A stretch of DNA of 64,000 nucleotides from 2-02-FULL-55-14 sp964581115 (GCA_964581115.1 CAZOMY010000009.1:19686-83685); one strand, 5' to 3'; counted from the first letter of the stretch, positions 34,611 through 43,865 are shown. Translations and numbers: made by a program. The notes: generated by a model from the letters alone, not told the origin.

Positions 34611-37600
34611 TCAACCGCGCGAAACCCGCGGCAGGTCGATGCAGAACAGGCTTCCACCGGATGCAGGAGTCTCGACCTCGACCCGGCCTCCGTGCATCTC
34701 GACGATCTGCTTGACGATGGACAGGCCAAGACCGGTCGAGGGTTCGCCGGCGGTCGGACGCGCCGACAACTTCTGGAACCGGCCGAAAATGCGGCGGAGG
34801 TCGTCGGGCGTCAGCCCCGGCCCCTGGTCCTGAACGCAAACACGCGCCCGGTCGTTGTGTGCCATGACGCGGACCGTGACCGCGGTTCCCGGCGGCGAGT
34901 ACTTCAGCGCATTTGTCACCAGGTTCTCGATACAAGCCTGCATCCGTCCCACATCGACATGCACGAGGCACGTTCCGGGAGCGGCGGGTAAGATGTTCAG
35001 GCGCTGTTGCTTCCGCTCGGCCGCGACACGGTAGATGTCGCCGACGGCAAGGACGAGCGACGACAGGTCCGTGTCACGGCGGACGAGCTGCAGATGTCCC
35101 TGTTCGATCGTCGACGCATCCAGCAGTTCATTGATGAGCGACAGCATCGACTGTGAAAGCCGGTGGATGGAATCGGCGGCGTCGCGGGCGGCTGAAGGTT
35201 CCTGGCGGGCCAGCTGAGCGAATCCCCGGATGGAGATGAGCGGGCTCTTAAGGTCGTGCGCGGCAAGGTCGAGCAGGCGGGTCTTGAACTCGTTCGCATC
35301 TCGAGCGAGCGCCATCTGACGCTCCAACTCGGCCGTGCGCTCCCGAACAAGTTGTTCGAGTTCTTCGCGGCGACGGTCCACCTGTCGGACGCGAAGACTC
35401 GACACCAGCGCGACAGCGGCGAGCACGACCACCACCATCAGAACACGGAACCATCGGGCCTGGTAGAAGTGCGATTCCACGACGAGTGTCAGGGCCGCGG
35501 GCGACTCGTTCCAGACTCCGTCGGCGTTCCTGGCCGTCACGCGGAAGACATACGCTCCGGGCTCCAGACTCGTAAAGTATGCGGACCGGCGAGGTCCGGC
35601 CTCGACCCACTGGTCCTGCAATCCCTCCAAACGGTATCGGAATCCTATGTTGGTCGAAGATAGAAAGCTGAGGCCGGTGTACTGGATCTCGATGTCGGTC
35701 GGCGCCGGCGGAAGCACCGTCGGCTGGCCGATCGCGATCGCATGCCCGTCGACGACCACGCTCTCGATGACAACAAGCGGCGGTTGAGCATTGTGCCTCA
35801 GCTCTCCCGGGTGGACGAGCGCCACGCCGTTGGCGGTCGGATACCAGAATCGTCCCTCGCGGTCGCGGGCCGTCGCCGGCTGACCGTCGCCGCACTCCTC
35901 GCTTCGCATACCGTCGCGGCGTCCGAACATCAACGGACGCAAGACTCCGCCCTCGCCTTCCATGACGCGTCGCACATCGTCACGTACGATGCGCATCAGT
36001 CCGTGATGCGAGCTGAGCCAAAGATGCCCCATGCCGTCGTCCGCGATACTGACGATCACGTCGGCTGCAAGGCCCTGCTCGGTCGATACCACGCGGATGC
36101 CCCGACGGTCGTGACGGACAAGGCCGCGATCCGTACCGAACCACATCGTGCCGTCCGCATCTTCCATCATGGCACGAACGTCATTGCTCGGGAAGCCGTC
36201 GGCGGTCGTGAAGGTGGTAAACCGGTCGCCGTCGAACCGCAGCGCTCCACCCCCAAGCGTACCCACCCAGATACGGCCTGCGCGATCGGTCATCAGCGTG
36301 TTGATATTCAGGCTCGTGATCCCCTGGCTCGATGTGAAGTTTTCGATGAGGCCGTCTGCCATCCGACACAGGCCGCTGCGGGTGCCGATCCAGAGAAACC
36401 CTTCGCGATCCTCTGCCAACGCCCGAATGAAATTGTTCGGCATGCCGTTATCGGTGGTATAGATGTGCCGTACCCGGTCGCGGAATTCGACGAGCCCGCC
36501 TCCGGCTGTGCCAAGCCAGATCGAACCCCGTGCATCTTCGTGGATCGCATAGACGCTGTTGTGAGGAAGACCTTCGCTTGTGGAGACCCGGCGGATGCCC
36601 CCTTTGCGGGACCAGACGAACGCTCCGCGCCCGGCCGTTCCCACCCAGATCCGCTCTTGAGAATCGTGGAAGACGCAGTACACCGGGTCGTTGTTCAAAG
36701 ATCCAAACGCCGTTGACGACGCGATATGGCTGGCGGAAAATTGATGAAGTCCACGTCCGAACGTGCCGAGCCACAGCGATCCCTCACGATCGTTGAGCAA
36801 ACTGTAGACACTCCAGCGGCGACTTTCGTCGTCCTCCGAAAGGGCGTGAACCGTCGTTGTCGCCCCAGTGTCGCTCACGTAGTACACTCCGACTGACGTG
36901 CCCGCCCACACGCCACTGCCGGGAGCGCGAAGCAGTGTCTGCACCGACAGATCGGGCGTGGAGGCGTCAAGCGTCACGGACGAGAAGCCTCCATTCCGCA
37001 GAATTCGCAACCCGCCTCCGGTGAGGCCGATCCACAGGGTGCCGCGCGCTCCTTCCGCCAGCGCATTGATCGACCGTCCGCGCAGTTCCGTGGCGGGCCC
37101 GAAGTGCTCGAGGAATCGTCCGTCCCACCGGAAGAGCCCCTCCTGCTCCGTCCCGATCCAAAGACTGCCGTCGGAGTGCCGGATGATGGAGCGCACGTCC
37201 CATTCGTCGGCGATACGGGGAAGCCCCAGCGTGACCACGGAATCGCCCCGCACCGCGAAGGCGCCTTTCGTCGTGCCGACCAGCAACACGCCGTCGCGAT
37301 CTTCCAGGATCGTGCGCACGACGCGGCCGAACAGCGCCCCCGGAAGGATCGCGAACGCTCCATCGACCATCGAAACGAGTCCGGCGCTGGTGCCGATCCA
37401 TAACCGCCCGGAGCGGTCTTCTGCAAGGGAGGTCACCAGGTTGCTCGGAAAACCGGGAACCGTTTGCCGGTTGAAGACGGCGAATCGAACGCCGTCGAAT
37501 CGTGCAAGTCCCCCTTGTGTGGCGATCCAGAGATAGCCGCTACGCGACTGCAGCAGACCCAAAATGCTGTTCTGCGGAAGGCCGTCTTCGACGGTCCAGC

Positions 37601-37727
37601 TTGTGCGAATGGAGACCGGGAGCGGTGAGGATGCCGCCTGATCCGCCATTTGGGCAGCCAGCGGCGCCGCCGTCACGAGGAGAACGACGAAGAGGCAACT
37701 CGGTCGGACGATCGGGTTGAGTGTCAT
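34611..37727 (-). CDS. Two-component sensor with periplasmic Reg_prop propeller and histidine kinase
   Basis: 1038 residues from ATG 37727. Signal peptide to about residue 27, then some twelve Reg_prop repeats of the GxLWIGTxxGL kind (for example YLWIATQGGLARFDG, RIWVGTLGGGALRFDG), forming one or two seven-bladed propellers up to about 650. A Y_Y_Y domain (TDIEIQYTGLSFLSSTNIGF) comes before one membrane helix (WFRVLMVVVVLAAVALV). The cytoplasmic kinase has H824 in LAAHDLKSPLIS, ENLVTNALKYSPPG, DQGPGLTPDD and GLGLSIVKQIVEMHGG. Unlike the hybrid two-component systems of Bacteroides it ends here, without receiver or AraC domain. Propeller sensors often detect carbohydrates; the ligand here is unknown. 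Confidence 0.94.
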   Translation of the reverse strand: MTLNPIVRPSCLFVVLLVTAAPLAAQMADQAASSPLPVSIRTSWTVEDGLPQNSILGLLQSRSGYLWIATQGGLARFDGVRFAVFNRQTVPGFPSNLVTSLAEDRSGRLWIGTSAGLVSMVDGAFAILPGALFGRVVRTILEDRDGVLLVGTTKGAFAVRGDSVVTLGLPRIADEWDVRSIIRHSDGSLWIGTEQEGLFRWDGRFLEHFGPATELRGRSINALAEGARGTLWIGLTGGGLRILRNGGFSSVTLDASTPDLSVQTLLRAPGSGVWAGTSVGVYYVSDTGATTTVHALSEDDESRRWSVYSLLNDREGSLWLGTFGRGLHQFSASHIASSTAFGSLNNDPVYCVFHDSQERIWVGTAGRGAFVWSRKGGIRRVSTSEGLPHNSVYAIHEDARGSIWLGTAGGGLVEFRDRVRHIYTTDNGMPNNFIRALAEDREGFLWIGTRSGLCRMADGLIENFTSSQGITSLNINTLMTDRAGRIWVGTLGGGALRFDGDRFTTFTTADGFPSNDVRAMMEDADGTMWFGTDRGLVRHDRRGIRVVSTEQGLAADVIVSIADDGMGHLWLSSHHGLMRIVRDDVRRVMEGEGGVLRPLMFGRRDGMRSEECGDGQPATARDREGRFWYPTANGVALVHPGELRHNAQPPLVVIESVVVDGHAIAIGQPTVLPPAPTDIEIQYTGLSFLSSTNIGFRYRLEGLQDQWVEAGPRRSAYFTSLEPGAYVFRVTARNADGVWNESPAALTLVVESHFYQARWFRVLMVVVVLAAVALVSSLRVRQVDRRREELEQLVRERTAELERQMALARDANEFKTRLLDLAAHDLKSPLISIRGFAQLARQEPSAARDAADSIHRLSQSMLSLINELLDASTIEQGHLQLVRRDTDLSSLVLAVGDIYRVAAERKQQRLNILPAAPGTCLVHVDVGRMQACIENLVTNALKYSPPGTAVTVRVMAHNDRARVCVQDQGPGLTPDDLRRIFGRFQKLSARPTAGEPSTGLGLSIVKQIVEMHGGRVEVETPASGGSLFCIDLPRVSRG

Positions 37728-37794
37728 GAGGTGGTTGCGGGCAGCCGGTTTCTGCAAGGTAGAGAGCCGGACCATGAAGCTCAACCGACGGATA

Positions 37795-39504
37795 TCACGC
37801 CGACGCTTCGGCGCCTTCAGGAAGGGACGGGTCGACGAACAGGACCGTCTCGCGCTCGACGGTAACGGTGCCGGCGGGGGCGCCTTTGGGCTTCCGTACG
37901 TACTTCCCCTCGCACATGATCACCGGCACGTGGCGGGCTTTTTTCATCTTGCTGTAGTACGCGGCGATGGCCGCGGCCTGTTCTTTTGCCCGCTTGCTTA
38001 CCTCTCCGCGACCGGTGCCCATCTTCAAGACGACGTGAGAACCGCTGATGCCGCGCACGTGGAACCACAGGTCGTTCTTCGCGGTATGGCGCGTCGACAG
38101 CAGGTCGTTATTCTCGCCGCTCTTTCCGGCCCAGACGTGGAAGCCGCCGTCGACCGTGAACACGCGGAAGGGGGGGCGTTCGTCGGCCTTGGCGGTTGTG
38201 CCGCGGTCGGCACGGATGCCGGCAGACCGGAGCGCGGCCGCATGTCGCTCGAGCCACGCTTGCAGGTCGTCCGATTCCGTCAGGCTGTCAAGTTCCTCGA
38301 TGAGCGTCCCGAGCAGGAGGAGGCGCTCTCGCAATGCCGCCCGCCGTTCGCGTTGCTCGGCCAAGGCCGTGCGGACCTTGCGAGCGCGTTCAAACAGTCG
38401 CTCGGCATTCCGCGCGGGGGTGACATGAGGATCAAGCGGGATGGCGATGACCTCGCGGCCATCCGAGAAGAGGTCTTCGACGACGGCCTCTTTCATGCCT
38501 TTGTGCAACTCCGAGAGATGCGCCTGCAGGAGTCTGGCATGCCGCTCGGCGGCGTCGGCTTCACCGGCTTCGGGACCTTCGTCGTCGATCTTTCGCAAGG
38601 TCGTCTCGGCCTGGTCGGATGCACGGAGCAGGCCTTCGTGCAGCAGTTCTTTCGTACGCGTAAACTCCGCACGGCGATGGGCGGTGGCGATGAACTGCCG
38701 CACGCCGTCGTTGACGGTCGGAGTCTCAATATATCGGAGGTCGGATAAATGCACGAGCGGGATCGGGGCCAGGACCGTCGGAGCATCTTCTCTATAATAG
38801 ATACGTGGACGTGGCGGTCCCGCGAGGAGACTGAGGATCGTGGACGCTTCGCGGATCAGCCTCGTGAGTGCGCTATCGTCGAGGTCGGAAATACTCTCGC
38901 GGCCTTCCATGCCGGCACGGAAGATCGTTTCACGAAGAAGGACCGGACCGAACGAGGGGAGCGACCGCTTGAGAGCTTGCAGAACGCTTGCGTCGCGATC
39001 GGCACGGAGCGTCGTGCGCAGACGGTCTTCATCGGGTTGGGTCTGTGCACCGTCGGGCCACGTCAACGGTCCGCCGACGATCGCCGCTTTTGAGCGGAGG
39101 AAGGCGTCGGCCACATGGCCGTCCGGACCAACGAGCAAGACATTGGCCTTCGGCCCGAAGAACTGCAGGACGATCGAAAGGCCGGTACGCAGCTCGACAC
39201 GGACCTGCCGGTCGGATGGATGCATCGCGACATCAACGACGAGAGAACCTTCGATGCCGGGGAAGATGTCCGTCGTATTGCGCCGGGCGCGTGCATAGTT
39301 TTCTTTGAAGAAGAGAGCATTCTGCGACGGCGCGCAGTTGACGACGGCAGCGAACCGGCGTTCGGCGTGACCGGCGAGGACCGGCTGGAACGGAACGACC
39401 AACTCGGTGCGTGCCTGCGTGAACGGTTGGGCGATCGCCATGTCGTGAAGACGAGCGCGCCACTCTTTCACCAGAAACGAGAGCGTGTAATAGTTCGAGA
39501 GCAT
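37795..39504 (-). CDS. NFACT/Rqc2-like protein (RqcH homologue, fibronectin-binding-like)
   Basis: 569 residues from ATG 39504; the longer frame upstream runs through the inverted repeat. N-terminal NFACT-N domain (MLSNYYTLSFLVKEWRARL, RIYYREDAPTVLAPIPLVHL), a central coiled coil (about 290-430) and the C-terminal NFACT-R domain (DLWFHVRGISGSHVVLK, AIAAYYSKMKKARHVPV, PKGAPAGTVTV). Bacterial RqcH binds obstructed 50S subunits and adds Ala tails to stalled peptides. Older annotations call it fibronectin-binding protein. It is the first gene of the long minus-strand run, divergent from yicC. Confidence 0.9.
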   Translation of the reverse strand: MLSNYYTLSFLVKEWRARLHDMAIAQPFTQARTELVVPFQPVLAGHAERRFAAVVNCAPSQNALFFKENYARARRNTTDIFPGIEGSLVVDVAMHPSDRQVRVELRTGLSIVLQFFGPKANVLLVGPDGHVADAFLRSKAAIVGGPLTWPDGAQTQPDEDRLRTTLRADRDASVLQALKRSLPSFGPVLLRETIFRAGMEGRESISDLDDSALTRLIREASTILSLLAGPPRPRIYYREDAPTVLAPIPLVHLSDLRYIETPTVNDGVRQFIATAHRRAEFTRTKELLHEGLLRASDQAETTLRKIDDEGPEAGEADAAERHARLLQAHLSELHKGMKEAVVEDLFSDGREVIAIPLDPHVTPARNAERLFERARKVRTALAEQRERRAALRERLLLLGTLIEELDSLTESDDLQAWLERHAAALRSAGIRADRGTTAKADERPPFRVFTVDGGFHVWAGKSGENNDLLSTRHTAKNDLWFHVRGISGSHVVLKMGTGRGEVSKRAKEQAAAIAAYYSKMKKARHVPVIMCEGKYVRKPKGAPAGTVTVERETVLFVDPSLPEGAEASA

Positions 39505-39601
39505 GGGAGGACAAATGATAATCTCCAAAAAAGGCAGGAAGCGCAATTCGATGTGGACAACATGTGGACAGCGTCGTCGAGAGGTTGTTGGCACATAATT
39601 C

Positions 39602-39633
39602 TTGACGGCCCTCGACAATTCTGCGTATCTTGG
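39602..39633 (+). promoter_or_regulatory. Putative promoter for the yicC-gmk-rpoZ-coaBC cluster
   Basis: TTGACG at 39602-39607, 18 bp, then TATCTTGG at 39626-39633. It fits both a sigma-70-like -35/-10 layout and the Bacteroidota TAnnTTTG box. A leader of about 180 bp containing an inverted repeat would precede the GTG at 39821. Confidence 0.45.
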
Positions 39634-39699
39634 CAATTGCCGCACGACGGCGTCAGTGCGATGCTGCGGTCTGGCGCGTTGCATTGCACGGAAGCGAGA

Positions 39700-39788
39700 T
39701 CGGCAACAAGAGGCACGAAAGAACACAACGATCAGAAGCGCCGAGCGCTGAAGCGTTGTGTGATCGTTGTGCTCCTTGTGGCCACAAC
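39700..39788. repeat. Inverted arms of 9-bp units (GGCAACAAG-like)
   Basis: Left arm from 39700: GGCAACAAG, AGGCACGAA, AGAACACAACGATCA. Right arm to 39788: TGATCGTTGTGCTCC, TTGTGGCCAC. The stem ACAACGATCA/TGATCGTTGT is perfect and extends imperfectly outward. It lies in the leader of yicC. Confidence 0.8.
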
Positions 39789-39820
39789 ATTCCGTTCATC
39801 GACTATCGAAGAGGTCCCTT

Positions 39821-40702
39821 GTGGTCGTCAGCATGACCGGATACGGACGGGGCGAGTCCACCAAGGCCGGCGTCACTGTTTCGGTCGAAGTTCGCAGCGT
39901 CAACAATCGCCATTTGGAGGTCAGTCCTCGGTTGCCCCGCAGTATCGCCCACCGCGAGAAGGAGATCAAGGACATCATACGGTCGCTGGTGGGCCGCGGC
40001 TCGTTGAGCGTGTCGGTGAAGGTGGAGAGGAAGGATGATCAGGGGGCTGCGCTTCGCATCAACAAAGAAGCGGCGAAGCATATCCACGCTATGCTGCAAA
40101 GCCTCCGATCGACGCTGAAGCTGAAGGATGAGGTGCGCATCGAGCATCTCCTCCACTTCAGCGAGATCATCGAAGGGGGCGAAGAGGACGGCGACGACTC
40201 GCGCGAGTGGGGCCTGGCGGAGCAGGCGCTCCGCAAAGCTCTGAAGGGGCTGAACGAGATGCGCTCGCGCGAGGGTAAGGAACTGGCAAAGGATCTCAAA
40301 GCCCGGGTGGACGGCATGAGCCGGTCGCTGGACGAGATCGAGCGCCTGGCATCGCTCCGCGTTCCCGAAGAGCGGCAGCGACTGCTCGAGCGTGTCGGGC
40401 AGCTGATATCGGACCAGCGTGTGCTCGACCAGAACCGGCTCGAACTCGAGGTTGCGCTTCTGGCGGAGCGGCTCGATGTGACGGAAGAGCTCGTCCGGTT
40501 CCGCAGTCACAACAAGATGTTCCTTGCAGCGCTGGCCGACAAAGAGCCTGCCGGCCGCCGGCTGAACTTCATCGTGCAAGAGATGAATCGCGAGGCCAAC
40601 ACGATCGGCTCGAAATCGAATGATGCCTCGATGACGAAGCTTGTCGTGGCCATCAAGGAAGAGCTGGAAAAGGTCCGGGAACAAGTGCAGAACATCGAGT
40701 GA
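39821..40702 (+). CDS. yicC: YicC family protein (endoribonuclease-like)
   Basis: 293 residues from GTG 39821, chosen because GAAGAGG lies 6 bp upstream and because family members have three or four residues before the MTGYGRG motif. The N-terminal YicC domain has SMTGYGRGE and VEVRSVNNRHLEV; the C-terminal DUF1732 domain has RLDVTEELVRFRSHNKMF and GRRLNFIVQEMNREANTIGSKS. E. coli YicC is reported as an RNase involved in RyhB decay. It is first in the cluster with gmk, which overlaps it by four bases. Confidence 0.93.
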   Translation: MVVSMTGYGRGESTKAGVTVSVEVRSVNNRHLEVSPRLPRSIAHREKEIKDIIRSLVGRGSLSVSVKVERKDDQGAALRINKEAAKHIHAMLQSLRSTLKLKDEVRIEHLLHFSEIIEGGEEDGDDSREWGLAEQALRKALKGLNEMRSREGKELAKDLKARVDGMSRSLDEIERLASLRVPEERQRLLERVGQLISDQRVLDQNRLELEVALLAERLDVTEELVRFRSHNKMFLAALADKEPAGRRLNFIVQEMNREANTIGSKSNDASMTKLVVAIKEELEKVREQVQNIE

Positions 40703-41289
40703 CCGTGGCAAGTTCGGGCAAACTCATCGTGTTGTCGGCCCCGAGCGGATCGGGCAAGACCTCGATCGCGAAGGTCCTGTTGCAGCGGTTCCCGTTCATG
40801 ACCTTCTCCGTGTCGGCAACCACCCGGCCGATGAGGCCGGGCGAAGTTCATGCACGCGACTATTACTTCCTGACGAAGGAGGATTTCCGACGTCGCATCG
40901 ACCGGGGAGAACTGGTCGAGTGGGAGGAGATCTACACGAACTACTACGGCACGCTCAAGAGCGAGGTGGACCGAGCCCTGGCCAACGGACAAGTGATGCT
41001 GTTCGACGTCGATGTCAAGGGGGCCCTCTCGATCAAGGCAAAGTACCCGAATGACGCGGTACTGATCTTCGTGGCGCCGCCGAGCGTCGAGGAGCTTCGG
41101 GCCCGGCTCGTGAACCGGAAGACCGAAGACGCGGCGACGGTCGAGCGGCGCATGGCGCGCGTGCCGATGGAAATGGAATTGGCGTCGAAATTCGACCATA
41201 CGGTCGTGAACGACGACCTCCAGCGTGCGTGCGACGAGGCGACCGATATCGTCCGCGCGGTCCTGCACACCACAGACGCAGAACGATAG
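40699..41289 (+). CDS. gmk: Guanylate kinase
   Basis: 196 residues starting at a GTG that overlaps the yicC stop (GTGA); a second GTG two codons on is also possible. P-loop LSAPSGSGKTSIAKVLL, GMP-binding SVSATTRPMRPGEVHARDYYF and EWEEIYTNYYGT, and lid NRKTEDAATVERRM are all present. It phosphorylates GMP to GDP. The yicC-gmk-rpoZ order is widely conserved. Confidence 0.97.
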   Translation: MTVASSGKLIVLSAPSGSGKTSIAKVLLQRFPFMTFSVSATTRPMRPGEVHARDYYFLTKEDFRRRIDRGELVEWEEIYTNYYGTLKSEVDRALANGQVMLFDVDVKGALSIKAKYPNDAVLIFVAPPSVEELRARLVNRKTEDAATVERRMARVPMEMELASKFDHTVVNDDLQRACDEATDIVRAVLHTTDAER

Positions 41290-41410
41290 GCTCGCACGCA
41301 GGCCTGCCTGCCGAACCATTCGCAACGAACAGGCAAGCAGCAAAGCAAAGCACGCGGAGATACGACGATCGATATTCGAGCAAACCATCATTCATACGAG
41401 GAGTGGTACC

Positions 41411-41740
41411 GTGGCGATCAAGCCAGTTGATATGGAGCAGTTCTACCAGAGCGCCGGCAACATCTACGAGGCGATCGTGGTCACGGCCAAGCGGGCCCGT
41501 CAGATCCATGACGAGATGAAGATCGAGCTGAACCAGCGGCTCGAGACGATCAAGCAGCTGACGCAGGTCACGACGGAGACCGAGGAGGACCTCGAGAACG
41601 TCGGCGTGAATCCCGACCAGTTGAAGATCAGCATCGAGTTCGAGACCCGTCCGAAGCCGACCGATGTTGCACTCGAGGAGATCCAGCAGAAGAAGTTCAG
41701 CGTCAAGTACAAGGACGAGCCCGAAGCTCCGGCGGCGTAG
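41411..41740 (+). CDS. rpoZ: DNA-directed RNA polymerase omega subunit (Bacteroidota type)
   Basis: 109 residues from GTG 41411 with AGGAG 7 bp upstream; a longer in-frame reading from 41225 overlaps gmk. NIYEAIVVTAKRARQI matches the omega/Rpb6 core, in which YEAIxxxAKRARQI helps hold the beta-prime subunit. The acidic C-terminus (DVALEEIQQKKFSVKYKDE) is as in Bacteroidota and Chlorobi omega-like proteins. Its position between gmk and coaBC supports the call. Confidence 0.88.
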   Translation: MAIKPVDMEQFYQSAGNIYEAIVVTAKRARQIHDEMKIELNQRLETIKQLTQVTTETEEDLENVGVNPDQLKISIEFETRPKPTDVALEEIQQKKFSVKYKDEPEAPAA

Positions 41741-41782
41741 CGCCGTTCCGGACCGGAACGTACACGTTCTCACGCGACCGTC

Positions 41783-43012
41783 ATGCGCGGCACCAAGATC
41801 CTCCTGGGCGTCACCGGTGGCATTGCCGCCTACAAGAGCGCCTATCTCGTCCGCGAGCTCGTGCGCGCCGGAGCCGAGGTTCGGGTTGTGATGACCGAAG
41901 CGGCGACGGAGTTCGTCCAGCCGCTGACGTTCTCCGCGCTCACACGGCATCCGGTGGCGGTCGACATGTGGCACAAGGACCAGTCGACCGACTCGGAGAT
42001 CGGGACGCGCCATATCCATCTGGCGACCTGGTGCGACCTCATGCTGATCGCGCCGGCGTCGGCCAACTCCATCGCCAAGATCGCCCACGGCCTGTCGGAC
42101 AATCTGCTGACAGTCCTGGCACTGGCTTGCCGTCGTCCGCTGGTGGTAGCGCCAACGATGGACGCTGACATGTACTTGAACGACGTCACCCAGCAGAATT
42201 TGGGCATTCTGCGCATGCGGGGCGTGGACGTCATTCCGCCGGCGATCGGTGAGCACGCCAGCGGCCTCATGGGTCCCGGCCGTCTCCCCGACGTGGAAGT
42301 GATCGTCGAATTCGTGAAGAAGCTGCTCGACGGTCGACTGGAGGACCTGCGAAAGAAGCGCGTGCTCGTGACGGCCGGCCCGACCTACGAGCCGATCGAC
42401 CCCGTCAGGTTCATCGGAAACCGGTCGAGCGGCAAGATGGGGTTCGCCATCGCGACCGCAGCCGCCAGACGGGGGGCCGATGTGACCCTCGTGACGGGCC
42501 CGGTGCATCTCGAAACCCCCCGCACGGTCACGCGCATCGACGTCGAAACGGCGTCAGACATGCGCAAGGCCGTTCTGGCTGCGGCGAAGAAGCAGGATGT
42601 GATCATCATGGCGGCAGCCGTGTCGGACTTCCGACCGTCGAAGCCTGCGATCCACAAGATAAAGAAGTCGTCGGCCGATGCATCGCTCGACCTGCACCTC
42701 GTGACGACGCCCGACATCCTGGCCGAGGTGGGGCGGGTACGCCGGCGAGGGTCCGTGCTCGTCGGCTTCGCGCTCGAGACCGAGAATGCCATCGAGAACG
42801 GCAGATCCAAGCTGACAAACAAGCGCCTCGACCTTGTCGTCGTGAACGCGGCGATGAAGGAGAACCCGGTTTTCGGGTCCGACCGGAACACCGTTGCTTT
42901 CATGGATCGTGACGGTCGAGTCGAGCAGATGCCGGCGATGGAGAAGATCGACGTTGCCCATCAGTTGCTCGACCGCATCGTGGCCCTTTTGCGTCCGACA
43001 CAGCTGCTTTGA
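41783..43012 (+). CDS. coaBC: Bifunctional phosphopantothenoylcysteine decarboxylase / phosphopantothenate--cysteine ligase
   Basis: 409 residues. The CoaC flavoprotein half (1-180) has GVTGGIAAYKSAYLVREL, IAPASANSIAKIAHGLSDNLL, the motif APTMDADMY in place of PAMNxxMW, and ASGLMGPGRLPD. The CoaB half (about 185-409) has VLVTAGPTYEPIDPVRFIGN, RSSGKMGFAIA and AVSDFRPSKPAIHKIKK. Together they carry out two steps from 4-phosphopantothenate to 4-phosphopantetheine in coenzyme A synthesis. It follows rpoZ by 42 bp. Confidence 0.96.
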   Translation: MRGTKILLGVTGGIAAYKSAYLVRELVRAGAEVRVVMTEAATEFVQPLTFSALTRHPVAVDMWHKDQSTDSEIGTRHIHLATWCDLMLIAPASANSIAKIAHGLSDNLLTVLALACRRPLVVAPTMDADMYLNDVTQQNLGILRMRGVDVIPPAIGEHASGLMGPGRLPDVEVIVEFVKKLLDGRLEDLRKKRVLVTAGPTYEPIDPVRFIGNRSSGKMGFAIATAAARRGADVTLVTGPVHLETPRTVTRIDVETASDMRKAVLAAAKKQDVIIMAAAVSDFRPSKPAIHKIKKSSADASLDLHLVTTPDILAEVGRVRRRGSVLVGFALETENAIENGRSKLTNKRLDLVVVNAAMKENPVFGSDRNTVAFMDRDGRVEQMPAMEKIDVAHQLLDRIVALLRPTQLL

Positions 43013-43035
43013 ACCTGCCGAGCGACTGACCGCCC

Positions 43036-43812
43036 ATGTCCGGGTCCGTTCATGACAACGCGCGCCGTTTGCTGGAGGATGTTGAGCGCTTCCTACGGCA
43101 GGAGGAGGAGTTGAATGGTCCGCTGTTACTGGACCCGAAACGAGCCGAGGCGGCGGTGACCGCACAACGGCCCGTTCTCCGGGCCGACGAGCCGGAGCTT
43201 TTCGGGTCCACGGCTTCGCTGCCGGCGTATCCTCCAGAACCGTGGGTGGGATCAGGCTCGATCGACGAGCTCCGCGCCGCGATCTGCGAGTGCCAGAAGT
43301 GCCCGCTCGGGAAGACCCGGACCAAGTTCGTCTTCGGCGTCGGTGACCCGAACGCTGATGTCGTCCTGATCGGAGAAGCGCCCGGAGCCGATGAGGACCA
43401 GCAGGGAGAGCCGTTCGTCGGACGCGCGGGCCAGTTGCTCAACAAGATCATCGAAGCGGTTCGCTTCAAGCGCGAGGAGGTCTTCATCTGCAACATCCTC
43501 AAGTGCCGGCCACCCAACAACCGCCAGCCGCTCCCTGAGGAGGTTGAACAGTGTGAGCCGTACCTGTGGCGCCAGCTGGAGCTCATTCAGCCCAAGCTCA
43601 TCCTTTGCCTCGGGCTCACGGCGGCCCAGGCCCTGTTGAAGACGAAGGACTCGCTCGGAAAGCTGCGCGGCCAGTGGCACTTCTACCGCGGCATTCCCAC
43701 GATGGTGACGTTCCATCCGGCGGCGCTGCTTCGGAATCCCAACTGGAAACGGCCGACGTGGGAAGACGTTCAGGCATTCCGGAAGCGGTACGATGAGATG
43801 GTGAGAACGTAA
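43036..43812 (+). CDS. Type-4 uracil-DNA glycosylase (Fe-S)
   Basis: 258 residues. An extra N-terminal segment of about 75 residues precedes the core. Fe-S ligands are C86, C89, C157 and C173 (CQKCPLG; CNILKCRPPNN; EQCEP). Motif 1 is GEAPGADEDQQGEPFVGRAG and the later motif TFHPAALLRNP holds the catalytic-loop His. These remove uracil from DNA in base-excision repair. It lies 23 bp after coaBC. Confidence 0.94.
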   Translation: MSGSVHDNARRLLEDVERFLRQEEELNGPLLLDPKRAEAAVTAQRPVLRADEPELFGSTASLPAYPPEPWVGSGSIDELRAAICECQKCPLGKTRTKFVFGVGDPNADVVLIGEAPGADEDQQGEPFVGRAGQLLNKIIEAVRFKREEVFICNILKCRPPNNRQPLPEEVEQCEPYLWRQLELIQPKLILCLGLTAAQALLKTKDSLGKLRGQWHFYRGIPTMVTFHPAALLRNPNWKRPTWEDVQAFRKRYDEMVRT

Positions 43813-43823
43813 GCGATGAAAGT

Positions 43824-43865
43824 GAGGTCAGACGTCAGAGGACAGAGGTCAGTCGTCAGTGGTCA
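43824..43865. repeat. 7-bp array (GAGGTCA / GTCGTCA-like) after the udg stop
   Basis: Six heptads in register: GAGGTCA, GACGTCA, GAGGACA, GAGGTCA, GTCGTCA, GTGGTCA. Starts 12 bp after the glycosylase stop codon. The unit matches the array upstream of rarA. Confidence 0.85.

Larger units (their letters stand above)
39505..39820. other. Divergent intergenic region between rqcH-like and yicC
   Basis: This 316-bp gap holds a promoter-like element for the plus strand (39602-39633) and an inverted repeat of the 9-bp family (39700-39788). The left part has GTGGACAACATGTGGACAGC near 39552, a direct GTGGACA duplication 11 bp apart that could be an operator. No coding frame is credible. Confidence 0.5.

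Noticed and set aside
41033..42508. A 491-codon minus-strand frame across gmk, rpoZ and coaBC
   Set aside because: Three motif-complete housekeeping genes occupy the plus strand; the antisense product shows no family features.
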